NCBI GenBank assembly: GCA_003567855.1 | Contig: PWYM01000106.1 | Span: 1 to 33,815, forward strand | Length of the DNA: 33,815 nt | Direction of reading: 5' to 3' | DNA from: Gammaproteobacteria bacterium | Lineage (GTDB): Bacteria > Pseudomonadota > Gammaproteobacteria > Steroidobacterales > PWYM01 | Shown here: piece after piece, positions 7,210-15,311 of the stretch | Position numbering within the stretch: the stretch's first letter is position 1 | Layout: every line of letters starts with the position of its first letter | The notes under the pieces: generated by a model | What the model saw: only the letters and a program-made list of their open reading frames with translations | What the model was told of the DNA's origin: nothing | Database searches by the model: none | Translations under genes and position numbers: made by a program

Positions 7210-7244
7210 GATCGCGGTCGCCGGGGTGTCTGTCCTGTACAGGC

Positions 7245-7259
7245 TGTTATTATATAACA
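7245..7259 (-). promoter_or_regulatory. Zur-like operator overlapping the MerC promoter
   Basis: TGTTAT-TAT-ATAACA at 7245-7259 differs at one position from the core TGTTATAnTATAACA of the gammaproteobacterial Zur box. On the minus strand it contains a perfect -10 hexamer TATAAT (7249-7254), with a 4/6 -35 match CTGCCA 16 bases further upstream. Transcription would start near 7242, giving a leader of about 33 bases to ATG 7209. Binding of a Fur-family repressor here would block RNA polymerase directly. A second perfect palindrome, CCTGTACAGG (7234-7243), covers the predicted start site. Confidence 0.6.
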
Positions 7260-7399
7260 TACTTTGTGTTGGCAGAGCGCTTGCGATCGACCGGACTTCT
7301 GAGGAAGTGACCGCGTGAGGCCTGTTATCCTTTGGGACGTGGTGGCCTGGACGCCAATCCCGCCGCCGCGTGATCCACTGGCACGAAGGAGCGTTCTCA

Positions 7400-8581
7400 A
7401 TGAAGTTCACGCGCACCATGTTCGCCAGCAGCGCCGCTACGGCGTTGCTGCTCGCCGGCTGCAACGGCGCCGACGCGCCGGCCACCAACACCGCCCATGC
7501 CGCCGATGTGGCGGGCCCCGAGGTTGTCGACGACAGCGTCAGCAGCGAATACCAGCCGCTGCGCATCGTCCGGGTCGCGGGCAACCTGTCCAACCCCTGG
7601 GCGGTCGCCTTCCTGCCCGATGGCCGCTATCTCGTCACCGAGCGCGGCGGGCGTCTGTTGATCATCGACAACGGCAGCGCAACCGAGGTCTCGGGCGTAC
7701 CCGAGGTCGCCGCGCAGCGCCAGGGCGGGCTGCTCGACGTCTCGCTGCACCCCGACTTCGAGTCCAACAGCTTCGTCTACCTGACCTACTCGAAGGGCAG
7801 CGGTGATACGACCACCGCGCTTTCGCGCGGCCGTCTCGACGGCACCCAGCTCACCGACGTGGAACTGCTGTTCGAGCAGGACCGCGTCTCCGAGCCCGGC
7901 CGCCACTACGGCTCGCGGCTCGCGTGGATGAATGACGGCACGCTGCTGATGAGCATCGGCGACCGCGGCGCCGATCCCCCGCGCGCGCAGGACGTCGGCG
8001 ATCACGCCGGTACGCTGCTGCGCCTGACCGATGACGGCGGCGTCCCCGACGACAACCCGCTGCTCGACCACGACGGTGCGCTGCCCGAGATCTACTCTTA
8101 TGGCCACCGCAACATCCAGGGCCTCGTCTACGACGCCGACACCGGACGCATCTGGGCCACCGAGCACGGCCCGCGCGGCGGTGATGAGCTCAATCTGATC
8201 CGGCCGGGTGCGAACTACGGCTGGCCGGTCGCCGGCAAGGGCCGCGACTACCGCACCGAGGAGCCCTACGGCGAGACCCGCAGCCGCGACGGCATGGTCG
8301 ACCCGGTCTACGAGTTCCTGCCGACGCTCGCGCCATCAGGCCTTGCACTCGTGACCAGCGACCGCTACTCGCGCTGGCAGGGCAACCTGCTTGCCGGTGG
8401 CCTGCGCGCCGAGCGCATCCGGCGCGTCGTCATCGAAAACGAAACGGTCGTTCACGAGGAAGAGCTGATCCACGGCCTGATCGGCCGCATCCGCGACGTG
8501 CGTGAAAGCCCCGACGGCTACATCTACGTCGTCACCGACGAGTCCGACGGCGGCCTCTACCGGCTCGAGCCGCGCGACTGA
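7400..8581 (+). CDS. PQQ-dependent sugar dehydrogenase-like lipoprotein
   Basis: A 393-residue protein of the soluble glucose/aldose sugar dehydrogenase family (six-bladed propeller, YliI/Asd-like). The N-terminus is a lipoprotein signal with lipobox LLAGC and the lipidated cysteine at 21. Family landmarks follow: NPWAVAFLPDGRYLVTERGG (65-84), QGGLLDVSLHPDF (108-120), RHYGSRLAW (168-176), IGDRG (186-190), YGHRNIQGL (234-242) and EHGPRGGDELN (255-265), then NYGWP. In characterised members these loops hold the PQQ cofactor, a calcium ion and the general-base histidine; the H-x-G-S-R and EHGPRGGDE loops are intact, so an active enzyme is likely. It would oxidise aldoses in the periplasm. ATG 7400 follows GAAGGA (7385-7390). 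It converges with the hydrolase-OsmC gene over a shared hairpin. No PQQ synthesis genes are in the window. Confidence 0.87.
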   Translation: MKFTRTMFASSAATALLLAGCNGADAPATNTAHAADVAGPEVVDDSVSSEYQPLRIVRVAGNLSNPWAVAFLPDGRYLVTERGGRLLIIDNGSATEVSGVPEVAAQRQGGLLDVSLHPDFESNSFVYLTYSKGSGDTTTALSRGRLDGTQLTDVELLFEQDRVSEPGRHYGSRLAWMNDGTLLMSIGDRGADPPRAQDVGDHAGTLLRLTDDGGVPDDNPLLDHDGALPEIYSYGHRNIQGLVYDADTGRIWATEHGPRGGDELNLIRPGANYGWPVAGKGRDYRTEEPYGETRSRDGMVDPVYEFLPTLAPSGLALVTSDRYSRWQGNLLAGGLRAERIRRVVIENETVVHEEELIHGLIGRIRDVRESPDGYIYVVTDESDGGLYRLEPRD

Positions 8582-8591
8582 TACGACATCG

Positions 8592-8623
8592 CGCTGGCCG
8601 GATGTTTCATCGTCCGGCCAGCG
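8592..8623. terminator. Bidirectional hairpin between convergent genes
   Basis: CGCTGGCCGGA (8592-8602) pairs perfectly with TCCGGCCAGCG (8613-8623) around a 10-base loop. It lies 10 bases after the sugar dehydrogenase stop, and its right arm overlaps the last codons of the hydrolase-OsmC gene, whose stop is in the loop (8607-8609). It suits termination of transcripts from both directions, although there is no T-run. Confidence 0.6.
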
Positions 8624-9809
8624 TCGACCTGACGCGGATCTCGCCCTCGAGCGTGCGATGTACCGGGCAGCGGTCGGCGATCTCGAGCATGCGTTCACGC
8701 TGTGCGGTGTCGACGTCGCCTTCGATCGTGATCGTGCGCACGAGCTCGTCGACCTTGCCCTCGGTGGTTTCGCAGTCGGCGCAGTCATCGGCGTGCACGC
8801 GCCGGTGGGTCACCTCGCACCCGACGCGTTCGACCGCGAGCTTCTTGTGGCGCGCGTACATGTTCAGCGTCATCACGGTGCAGGTGCCGAGCGCCGCGGC
8901 GAGGTAGCGATACGGGTCCGGACCCTCGTCGGCGCCCCCGCTTTCGGCCGGTTCGTCGGCGACGAGCTGATGGACGCCGGCCTGCACGCGGCACAGGAAA
9001 CGGTCGGCGGTACGTCCGAGCACCGCGACGCCGTCGGCGGGCGGCGGTGTCTCGAGTTCCAGGAAACGTGAACCCCACGCGGCGATCACGTCGCCGGCGT
9101 AGCGCGAGTCGCGTTCATCGGAAAGCAGGTGGTCGGCGTCGTCGAGGCTGACGAAACTCTTCGGATGCAGCGCGGCGATGAAGATCTCCTGCGCGTTGTC
9201 GATGCCGACGATGCGGTCGGTCGGCGAGTGCAGCACGAGCAGCGCGCGGCGCAGCCGCTTGAGCCGCGTGGCCATGTCGTGGCTGCGCGCATCCTCGACG
9301 AAATCCCGGCGTACCCGGAACGGCCTGCCGGCGAGGCGCACCTCGGCGCTGCCCTCGGATTCGATGCGCTCGAGGTCGTCGCCGAACTGCCTGAGCACGT
9401 GCTCGGGGTGCGCCGGCGCGCCCACCGTCGCCACCGCGCGCACGCTGTCCAGCCGCTCGGCCACGGCGACCACCGCCGCGCCCCCGAGCGAGTGGCCGAC
9501 GAGCAGCTGCGGTGACGCGAGGTGCTCGGCGACCCAGCCGGCGGCATCCTCCAGATCGTCGAGGTTGCTCGAAAAGTTCGTGTCGGCGAAATCGCCGTCG
9601 CTCTCGCCAAGCCCCGTGAAGTCGAAGCGCAGCACCGCGAAGCCGGCGCGCGCGAGCGCGCGGCTCACGTTGCGCGCGGCCTTGATGTTCTTGGTGCAGG
9701 TGAAGCAGTGTGCAAACAGCGCGGTCGCCTGCCAGTGTCCGCCCGGAGGCAGTTCGAGGTGACCGGACAGGGTCACCCCGGCACGGTTGGTGAAACGGAT
9801 CCGGTTCAT
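8607..9809 (-). CDS. Bifunctional alpha/beta-hydrolase - OsmC fusion
   Basis: A 400-residue two-domain protein. Residues 1-255 are an alpha/beta hydrolase with nucleophile S107 in GHSLGG, acid D198 in HSPTD and base H227 in DADH, so the triad is complete. Residues 260-400 are an OsmC/Ohr-type domain with the two redox cysteines C310 (ALGTCTVMTL) and C381 (ADRCPVHRTL), which in OsmC reduce organic hydroperoxides. The arrangement is a known fusion type; the hydrolase might release an acyl or peroxide substrate for the OsmC half, but this is inference. Additional cysteines at 343 and 346 (DDCADC) are typical of this branch. ATG 9809 overlaps the upstream gene's TGA by four bases (ATGA), so translation is probably coupled. 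It is the last gene of the prlC-led operon. Confidence 0.92.
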   Translation of the reverse strand: MNRIRFTNRAGVTLSGHLELPPGGHWQATALFAHCFTCTKNIKAARNVSRALARAGFAVLRFDFTGLGESDGDFADTNFSSNLDDLEDAAGWVAEHLASPQLLVGHSLGGAAVVAVAERLDSVRAVATVGAPAHPEHVLRQFGDDLERIESEGSAEVRLAGRPFRVRRDFVEDARSHDMATRLKRLRRALLVLHSPTDRIVGIDNAQEIFIAALHPKSFVSLDDADHLLSDERDSRYAGDVIAAWGSRFLELETPPPADGVAVLGRTADRFLCRVQAGVHQLVADEPAESGGADEGPDPYRYLAAALGTCTVMTLNMYARHKKLAVERVGCEVTHRRVHADDCADCETTEGKVDELVRTITIEGDVDTAQRERMLEIADRCPVHRTLEGEIRVRSTLAGR

Positions 9810-11173
9810 GGCCTGGGCTCCCTGCGCTTGCCTGGGGTCGAGTCGTCGTGCGTCCGTCGACCTTGCAGCGGCGCGAGCACGCGTGCAAGCGTGTCCGGGC
9901 TATGCCGCTCCAGCCACGCCGGCAGCGCGAACATCGCGACGATCACGACGGCGCTCGCGACCCCGGCCCACAGCGGGTCGACCGAAAACGCCCGTCCCAG
10001 CATCACGTAGACGACCGTCATCGGCAGCATCCCGAACAGCGTCGCAAGCGCGAAAGGCAGCGCACGCATCGCGGTCAGCCCGGCCGCGTAGCTGACCAGC
10101 GCGAACGAGACGACCGGCACCAGCCGCGCACCGACCACGAACGCCGCGAGCGTGCGGTCGCTGCACCGGCCGTCGATGACGGGCTGCTGAGGCAGGCACC
10201 GGCGCAGCGCATCGTGCCCGAGCAGGCGTGCGATCCAGAACGCCGCCAGCGCCCCTGCGAGCGCGCCCGCCACCGCGATCAATGCACCCCAGACCGGGCC
10301 GTAGACGAGCCCGGCGGTCATCGTGACCGGCATCGTCGGCAGCGGCAGCACCACGACCACCGCCATCACCCCGGCCAGCAGCAGCGGGCCCGCAGTGCCC
10401 CAGCCCTGCACCTCGGCGGCGACGCGCTCGGGCGTCCACTGGGTCGGCGCGCCGGACAGCGCCTCGACGACGACGAACGCCGCGAGCCCGATTGCACCGG
10501 CGAGTCCGGCGCCCAACGCGATGCGTCTGGCGGTGCCACCCGCATCGCCGCCGACGGTCCAGCCACGCGCGCGTGCGAGTCCGAGCACCAGCGCATGGCC
10601 GGGCAGGTAGAACACCAGCGGATACACGAGCGCGAGCAGCAGCGCGAACGCCGGCTCCGGCAGCCACACCTGCTCGACGCCGAACGGCGCGTACATCCAG
10701 TTGACGTTGCGCTCGGGCTCGGTCAAAAGCCACGCGCCGGCGACCGCGCCGGCGCCGATCGCACACTGCAGCCACGGGCCGCGCCGGTCATAGCCGATCC
10801 GGCCTAGCAGCCACAGCACGAGAGGTGGCAGTCCCACGTGATAAAGCGATACCGCGCGCGCGAGCAGCGACAGTTCATCGCTCCACATGTACGCGGTGAA
10901 CCCGGTCGGGCTGCCGCCGAGCGTGAGGCCGATGAAGAAGTCGAGGCTCCAGCCCGCGCCGACGATCAGCACCACGCCGGCCTGACTCGACAGCAGCAGG
11001 CGATGTCCGCCCCAGACGACCGCCAGGAGCACGAACTTCGCGACGTTGCAGAGCCAGAAGAAATTCTGCGGACCGTGGTGGGTCAGCACGACCGCGACCC
11101 AGAACACCATCCACGCGGTGTAGCCGAGCTGGACCCAGCGTGGCAGGTGCGCCGCCGACGCGGGCGCGTTCAT
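9806..11173 (-). CDS. Membrane protein: N-terminal helical domain fused to a VTT/SNARE-associated domain
   Basis: A 455-residue polytopic protein. Residues 15-205 form an N-terminal domain with about six helices and marked aromatic and polar positions (HHGPQNFFWLCNVAKF at 32-47, GWSLDFF at 74-80, PERNVNWMYAPFG at 153-165). Residues 215-410 contain a VTT (DedA/TVP38-TMEM64) domain: LPLPTMPVTMTAGLVYGPVW (276-295), a small-residue helix GALAGALAAFWIARLLG, and GARLVPVVSFALVSYAAGLT (348-367), the re-entrant-loop signatures. VTT proteins act in lipid scrambling or transport. The role of the N-terminal half is unknown to me. ATG 11173 lies four bases after the upstream stop and the gene overlaps the next one by four bases, so it is inside an operon. 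The open frame to 11218 would run back into the HD gene and is rejected. Confidence 0.8.
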   Translation of the reverse strand: MNAPASAAHLPRWVQLGYTAWMVFWVAVVLTHHGPQNFFWLCNVAKFVLLAVVWGGHRLLLSSQAGVVLIVGAGWSLDFFIGLTLGGSPTGFTAYMWSDELSLLARAVSLYHVGLPPLVLWLLGRIGYDRRGPWLQCAIGAGAVAGAWLLTEPERNVNWMYAPFGVEQVWLPEPAFALLLALVYPLVFYLPGHALVLGLARARGWTVGGDAGGTARRIALGAGLAGAIGLAAFVVVEALSGAPTQWTPERVAAEVQGWGTAGPLLLAGVMAVVVVLPLPTMPVTMTAGLVYGPVWGALIAVAGALAGALAAFWIARLLGHDALRRCLPQQPVIDGRCSDRTLAAFVVGARLVPVVSFALVSYAAGLTAMRALPFALATLFGMLPMTVVYVMLGRAFSVDPLWAGVASAVVIVAMFALPAWLERHSPDTLARVLAPLQGRRTHDDSTPGKRREPRP

Positions 11174-11177
11174 CGCA

Positions 11178-12275
11178 TCAACGGGTCGCCGGCTCCGGCG
11201 ACGGTGGTGGCGGCGCACCCCGGGTCGCCGGGCCGCCGCGCAACCGGATCCGGCCCTCGTCGGCCAGGCTGCGGATTCGCCTCGCCGCGAGCCGCTGCAG
11301 CGTACCCTCGGCGTCGGGGATGGCGGTGAACGCCGGCGGCGCGCGCCGCAGCAGGGTCCATGCGTCGTTTTCGAGCACGCGACGCAGGTGCTCGAGGTTG
11401 CGGTTGATTGCGTCGGTGTAAGGGTTCGTGCCGTCGAACACCAGCTCCATGTAGCGGTAGGCGCGGTTGAAGGTCACCAGCAGCCGGTGCTTCGCCGAGT
11501 CGCGGTAGAACGAAAGGGTCTTGCGCAGCAGGTCGCGCCCCGAGCGGTAGTTGACCGCGACGCCACCGTCGGCATGTTCGGCGATCGCTATGCCGCCGAC
11601 CACGAACTCGGGGAACAGCCGGTCGCGACACTTCTCGAGGTAGCAGCGGTCGGCCATCTGGGCGAGCAGGTCGGCCGTGCCGAGCAGGTGGCCGATGATG
11701 CAGTCGCGCGGGTCGGCGAGCTCGATCTGGTCGAGGCTGACCTCGTAGCCGGTGTAATGCACGATCTGTGCGGCCACGTCCGCCCACTCGGGAAGCCCGA
11801 TGCGCTCGAAGTAGCGGCGCAGGTAGATCGCACTGCGGCTCACGTGGTTCAGCGAATACTCGGCGCCGTTATGCGCGGCGGCGTCGCGCGTCTGGTGGCG
11901 TACGTAGCCCGCGTCATGGAACAGTGCGGTGATCAGTCCCATCGTCGCGCGTTCCGGGCCGAGGCGGTTGGCCGGCTCAGCGGCGCGTTCGTGCCCGGCG
12001 ATCAGGCGGGCCATCGCGAGCACCATGTCGAGCGTGTGCTGGCGGTCGTGGTAGCTGGTGTCACAGCCGAGGTAGCCGGGTTCACGGCCGGAGAACAGGG
12101 CGTCGAAGTCATGGAACGCAAGCCACGCCGGGTCGAACGGCGCGCCCGGGAAGGTCTCTTCGAACAGCGTCTGCACCGCGGCGCGCACGGACTCCACCGA
12201 GCTGACCTGCACGGTGTTGGTCACGTCATGGTCACTGCGCCGGTCGTGTGGGTTGTGCAGCGTGGAGGTGTTCAT
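11178..12275 (-). CDS. HD-domain metal-dependent phosphohydrolase
   Basis: A 365-residue cytoplasmic protein with an HD/PDEase-type domain. Likely metal ligands are in YHDRQH (H76, H80), LFHDAGY (H120-D121), H144 and D202 (GTADLLAQMADR). The order H...HD...H...D is that of HD phosphohydrolases, and the YHDRQHTLDM element resembles class I cyclic-nucleotide phosphodiesterases. The substrate could be a cyclic nucleotide, (p)ppGpp or another phosphoester; sequence alone does not decide. The last 60 residues are proline/arginine-rich. I take ATG 12275 (MNTSTLHN) over a TTG at 12299. It follows xthA by 77 bases and precedes the VTT fusion by four bases. Confidence 0.78.
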   Translation of the reverse strand: MNTSTLHNPHDRRSDHDVTNTVQVSSVESVRAAVQTLFEETFPGAPFDPAWLAFHDFDALFSGREPGYLGCDTSYHDRQHTLDMVLAMARLIAGHERAAEPANRLGPERATMGLITALFHDAGYVRHQTRDAAAHNGAEYSLNHVSRSAIYLRRYFERIGLPEWADVAAQIVHYTGYEVSLDQIELADPRDCIIGHLLGTADLLAQMADRCYLEKCRDRLFPEFVVGGIAIAEHADGGVAVNYRSGRDLLRKTLSFYRDSAKHRLLVTFNRAYRYMELVFDGTNPYTDAINRNLEHLRRVLENDAWTLLRRAPPAFTAIPDAEGTLQRLAARRIRSLADEGRIRLRGGPATRGAPPPPSPEPATR

Positions 12276-12352
12276 CGCGGATCTGCCGGCGGCCGTCAAC
12301 AGCCGTGTGCGGGGACTGGCTCAGTCTAGCAGGCCGTCCACGCGCGTGCCGC

Positions 12353-13129
12353 TCAGCCGTCGACGGCGAAGCGCGCCCAGACCGGCGCGTGGTCGGACGG
12401 GCGCTCGAGCCGGCGCGGCGCGACGTCGATGCCGCTCTCGACGCAAGCGCGGGCGAGCGGTTGCGACGCGAGCACCAGGTCGATACGCAGCCCGTGGTTG
12501 CGGCGAAAGCCTGCGGCGCGGTAGTCCCACCAGCTGAACGCACCGTCGGGCTGCTCGAAGCGCCGGTACACGTCCTCGAGACCGAGCCCGAGCAGGCGGC
12601 CGAACGCGTCGCGCTCGGGTTCGCTGCACAGCACCTTGCCGGCCCAGGCCTCGGGGTCGTGCACGTCGCGGTCTTCCGGTGCGATGTTGAAGTCGCCGAC
12701 GACGACGAGCTTCGGGTGGCGGGTCAGTTCATCGGCGAGCGCGCGCTCGAGCGCCGCGAGCCAGTCGAGCTTGTAGGCGTACTTGTCGGTGCCGACGGCC
12801 TTGCCGTTGGGCACGTAGAGGTTCCAGACGCGCACGTCGCCGACGGTCGCGGCGAGCACGCGGCGCTGCGGGTCGTCGAGGCCCGGCAGGTCCGTGACCA
12901 CGGGCGGTTCCGGCGTTTCGCGCGCGAGCAGGGCAACGCCGTTGTAGGTCTTCTGCCCGGCGTACAGCACCTGGTAGCCGGCGGCCTCGATCGCCTCGCG
13001 CGGGAAGCCGTCGTCGGGAAGCTTCGTCTCCTGCAGGCCGAGCACGTCGGGGCGCGCGGTCTCCAGCCAGTCGAGCACGTGCTCGAGGCGCACGCGCAGC
13101 GAGTTGACGTTCCAGCTCGCGATCTTCAC
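12353..13129 (-). CDS. xthA: Exodeoxyribonuclease III (AP endonuclease)
   Basis: A 258-residue enzyme of the endonuclease/exonuclease/phosphatase family that cleaves DNA 5' to abasic sites and trims 3' blocks in base-excision repair. It starts [13 protein letters not shown] with metal-site N8, then LQETK with E34, YVPNGK (105-110), the catalytic pair D146-F-N148 in [10 protein letters not shown]200-W201 region, RIDLVL (D217) and the final SDHAPV (D246-H247). All catalytic residues are present and the length is normal. The start is GTG 13129, which overlaps the prlC stop as GTGA; E. coli-like proteins also begin MK(F/I)xSWNVN, so this start is secure. Coupled translation with prlC is likely. 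Confidence 0.95.
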   Translation of the reverse strand: MKIASWNVNSLRVRLEHVLDWLETARPDVLGLQETKLPDDGFPREAIEAAGYQVLYAGQKTYNGVALLARETPEPPVVTDLPGLDDPQRRVLAATVGDVRVWNLYVPNGKAVGTDKYAYKLDWLAALERALADELTRHPKLVVVGDFNIAPEDRDVHDPEAWAGKVLCSEPERDAFGRLLGLGLEDVYRRFEQPDGAFSWWDYRAAGFRRNHGLRIDLVLASQPLARACVESGIDVAPRRLERPSDHAPVWARFAVDG

Positions 13130-15159
13130 GCGGCGATACCGAGGTGGCGCAGCAGCGCGCCCGGATCCGGGGCGCGGCCGCGGAAGGCCCGGAACGCTTC
13201 CATGATGTCGCGTGTCCCGCCGACCGCAAGGATGTTGTCGACGTAGCGGCGCGCGGTATCGCGGTTGAACATGCCTTCGGCCACGAACGCTTCCCAGGCA
13301 TCCGCGGCGAGCAGCTCGGCCCACTTGTAGCTGTAGTAGCCGGCCGCGTAACCGCCGCCGAAGATGTGCGCGAAGCTGTGCGGGAAACGGTTGTACGCCG
13401 GTACGTCGAGTACGGCGACCTCGGCGCGCACCTCGTCGAGGAGCGCGAGCACGTCGAGCCCCGGCCGGTACTCGGTGTGCAGCCGGAAGTCGAACAGCGC
13501 GAACTCGAGCTGGCGCACCGCGGCGAGCCCGGCATGGAAGGTGCGTGAGGCCTGCAGGCGCTCGAACAGCGCGTCAGGCAGCGGCTCGCCGGTCTGGTAG
13601 TGGCCCGACACCATCGCGATGACTTCATGCGACCACGGGTAGTTCTCCAGGAACTGGCTCGGCAGTTCGACCGCGTCCCACGGCACGCCGTTGATGCCCG
13701 CCACTGACGGCCAGTCGACGCGCGTGAGCAGGTGGTGCAGCGTGTGGCCGAACTCGTGGAACAGCGTCAACACTTCGGGGTGGCTGAGCAGCGACGGCGT
13801 GTCGCCGTCGGGCGGCGGGAAGTTGCAGCAGAAGTACGCGACCGGCGCGACCGTGCCACCCGGCTCGAGCCCCGAGCGGATGATGCATTCGTCCATCCAC
13901 GCACCGCCGCGCTTGCCGCCGCGCGCGTAGAGATCGGCGTAGAACGCGCCGAGTTCGTCGCCGTCGGCGGTCTCGACACGGTAGTACACGACGTCGGGAT
14001 GCCACACCGGTGGCGGGTCGGTCGCGACGATGCGGATGTCGAACAGCCGTTCGGTGACCCGGAACAGGCCGTCCATGGCGCGCTGCGCGGGGAAATACGA
14101 GCGCAGCGTTTCGTCGTCGATCTCGAAGCGTTCGCGGCGCAGCCGTTCGGCGTGGTAGGCAAGGTCCCAAGGCGCGAGCTCGGATCCTGCGAATTCACGC
14201 AGCGTCTGCAGTTCCTTCGCCGCGGCGGGGCGACAGTGCTTGGCGAGCGTGTGCAGGAACTCGAGCACCTCGTCGGTGTTTTTCGCCATTTTCTTCGCGA
14301 GCGACAGTTCAGCGAAGTTCGCGAAGCCGAGCAGTGAGGCGAGCTCGTGGCGCGCGGTGAGGATCTCGTCGATGCGGGTGCTGTTGTCGAAGCGCGGGTC
14401 GTGCGGCGACTGGTCCGATGCGCGCGTGAGCCATGCGCGATAGAGCGCCTCGCGCAGATCGCGGTCATCGGCGTGCGTGAGTACCGCGGTGTAGGTCGGG
14501 GCGTCGAGCGTGAACCGGTAACCGTCCACGCCGGCCTCGCGCGCCGTGCGCGCGGCGCGGTTACGCACCGTGGCCGGCAGGCCGGCGACGGCGTCGTCAC
14601 CGCTGACGTCGTGGTGCCAGCTCTCGGCCGAGTCGAGCAGGTTCTGGTCGAACTCCGCCTGCAGCCGCGACAGCCGCTGCGTCAGTGTGGCGAAGCGCGC
14701 GCGCTCGGCCTCCGGCAGGTCGACGCCGGCGAGCCTGAAGTCGCGCAGCGCCTTATCGAGGAGCGCGCGTACCGGTGCTTCGCAGTCGCCGGCGGCGATC
14801 CGTTCCAGGGCCTCAAAGAGCCGCCGGTTCTGACCGAGTTCGGTCGCGTATTCCGAAAGTTTGAGCAGGCAGGCGTTATGCGCCTTGCGAAGCTCCGGCG
14901 TGCTGCACACCGCGTTGAGGTGGCTGACGGGTGACCACACGCGCGACAGACGGTGGCTCATGCGTTCGAGTTCGACGACCAGCGAGTCCACGGTCGGCTC
15001 GGCATCGCCGTCGAGCAGGCCGGCGAGGCGTGCACGGTTGTCGGCGAGCACGGTGTCGATCGCAGGCTCCACGTGTTCGGCGCGGATCAGGTCGAAGCAC
15101 GGCAGCCCGGCGGGTTCGAGCAGCGGGTTGCCGGGTGCGGCGGTGACAGGTTGCGACAT
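13126..15159 (-). CDS. prlC: Oligopeptidase A (M3 zinc metallopeptidase)
   Basis: A 677-residue cytoplasmic M3-family oligopeptidase. The zinc motif H468-E-F-G-H472 is intact ([16 protein letters not shown]) and E498 in [14 protein letters not shown] is the expected third ligand. Family blocks [10 protein letters not shown] (415-424), FPHSFAHIF and [13 protein letters not shown] are present. It degrades short peptides, including cleaved signal peptides, after larger proteases act. The start [20 protein letters not shown] aligns with the known N-terminus. ATG 15159 is preferred; ATG 15168, three codons upstream, is equally possible because neither has a strong ribosome site. It is the first gene of the minus-strand operon and is divergent from gor across 152 bases. 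Confidence 0.95.
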   Translation of the reverse strand: MSQPVTAAPGNPLLEPAGLPCFDLIRAEHVEPAIDTVLADNRARLAGLLDGDAEPTVDSLVVELERMSHRLSRVWSPVSHLNAVCSTPELRKAHNACLLKLSEYATELGQNRRLFEALERIAAGDCEAPVRALLDKALRDFRLAGVDLPEAERARFATLTQRLSRLQAEFDQNLLDSAESWHHDVSGDDAVAGLPATVRNRAARTAREAGVDGYRFTLDAPTYTAVLTHADDRDLREALYRAWLTRASDQSPHDPRFDNSTRIDEILTARHELASLLGFANFAELSLAKKMAKNTDEVLEFLHTLAKHCRPAAAKELQTLREFAGSELAPWDLAYHAERLRRERFEIDDETLRSYFPAQRAMDGLFRVTERLFDIRIVATDPPPVWHPDVVYYRVETADGDELGAFYADLYARGGKRGGAWMDECIIRSGLEPGGTVAPVAYFCCNFPPPDGDTPSLLSHPEVLTLFHEFGHTLHHLLTRVDWPSVAGINGVPWDAVELPSQFLENYPWSHEVIAMVSGHYQTGEPLPDALFERLQASRTFHAGLAAVRQLEFALFDFRLHTEYRPGLDVLALLDEVRAEVAVLDVPAYNRFPHSFAHIFGGGYAAGYYSYKWAELLAADAWEAFVAEGMFNRDTARRYVDNILAVGGTRDIMEAFRAFRGRAPDPGALLRHLGIAA

Positions 15160-15311
15160 GCAGGACATCCATCGAAGGCGGTACAGGAGCGCGATGATAA
15201 CCGAAGCGGCCCGGGCGGCCGGCCGCGGGTTGGTTGGTGCCGGCAGGTCGCCCATACTCGCGGCTGGCGCCGTCGCGGACGGCACTGGCGCAGTATCCGA
15301 AGGGAGGCCAT

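Noticed and set aside
7231-7243. Possible LexA box near the MerC promoter (CTGT...ACAG)
   Set aside because: The two halves are only 5 bases apart, whereas the LexA consensus requires 8, so I kept it only as an unnamed palindrome.
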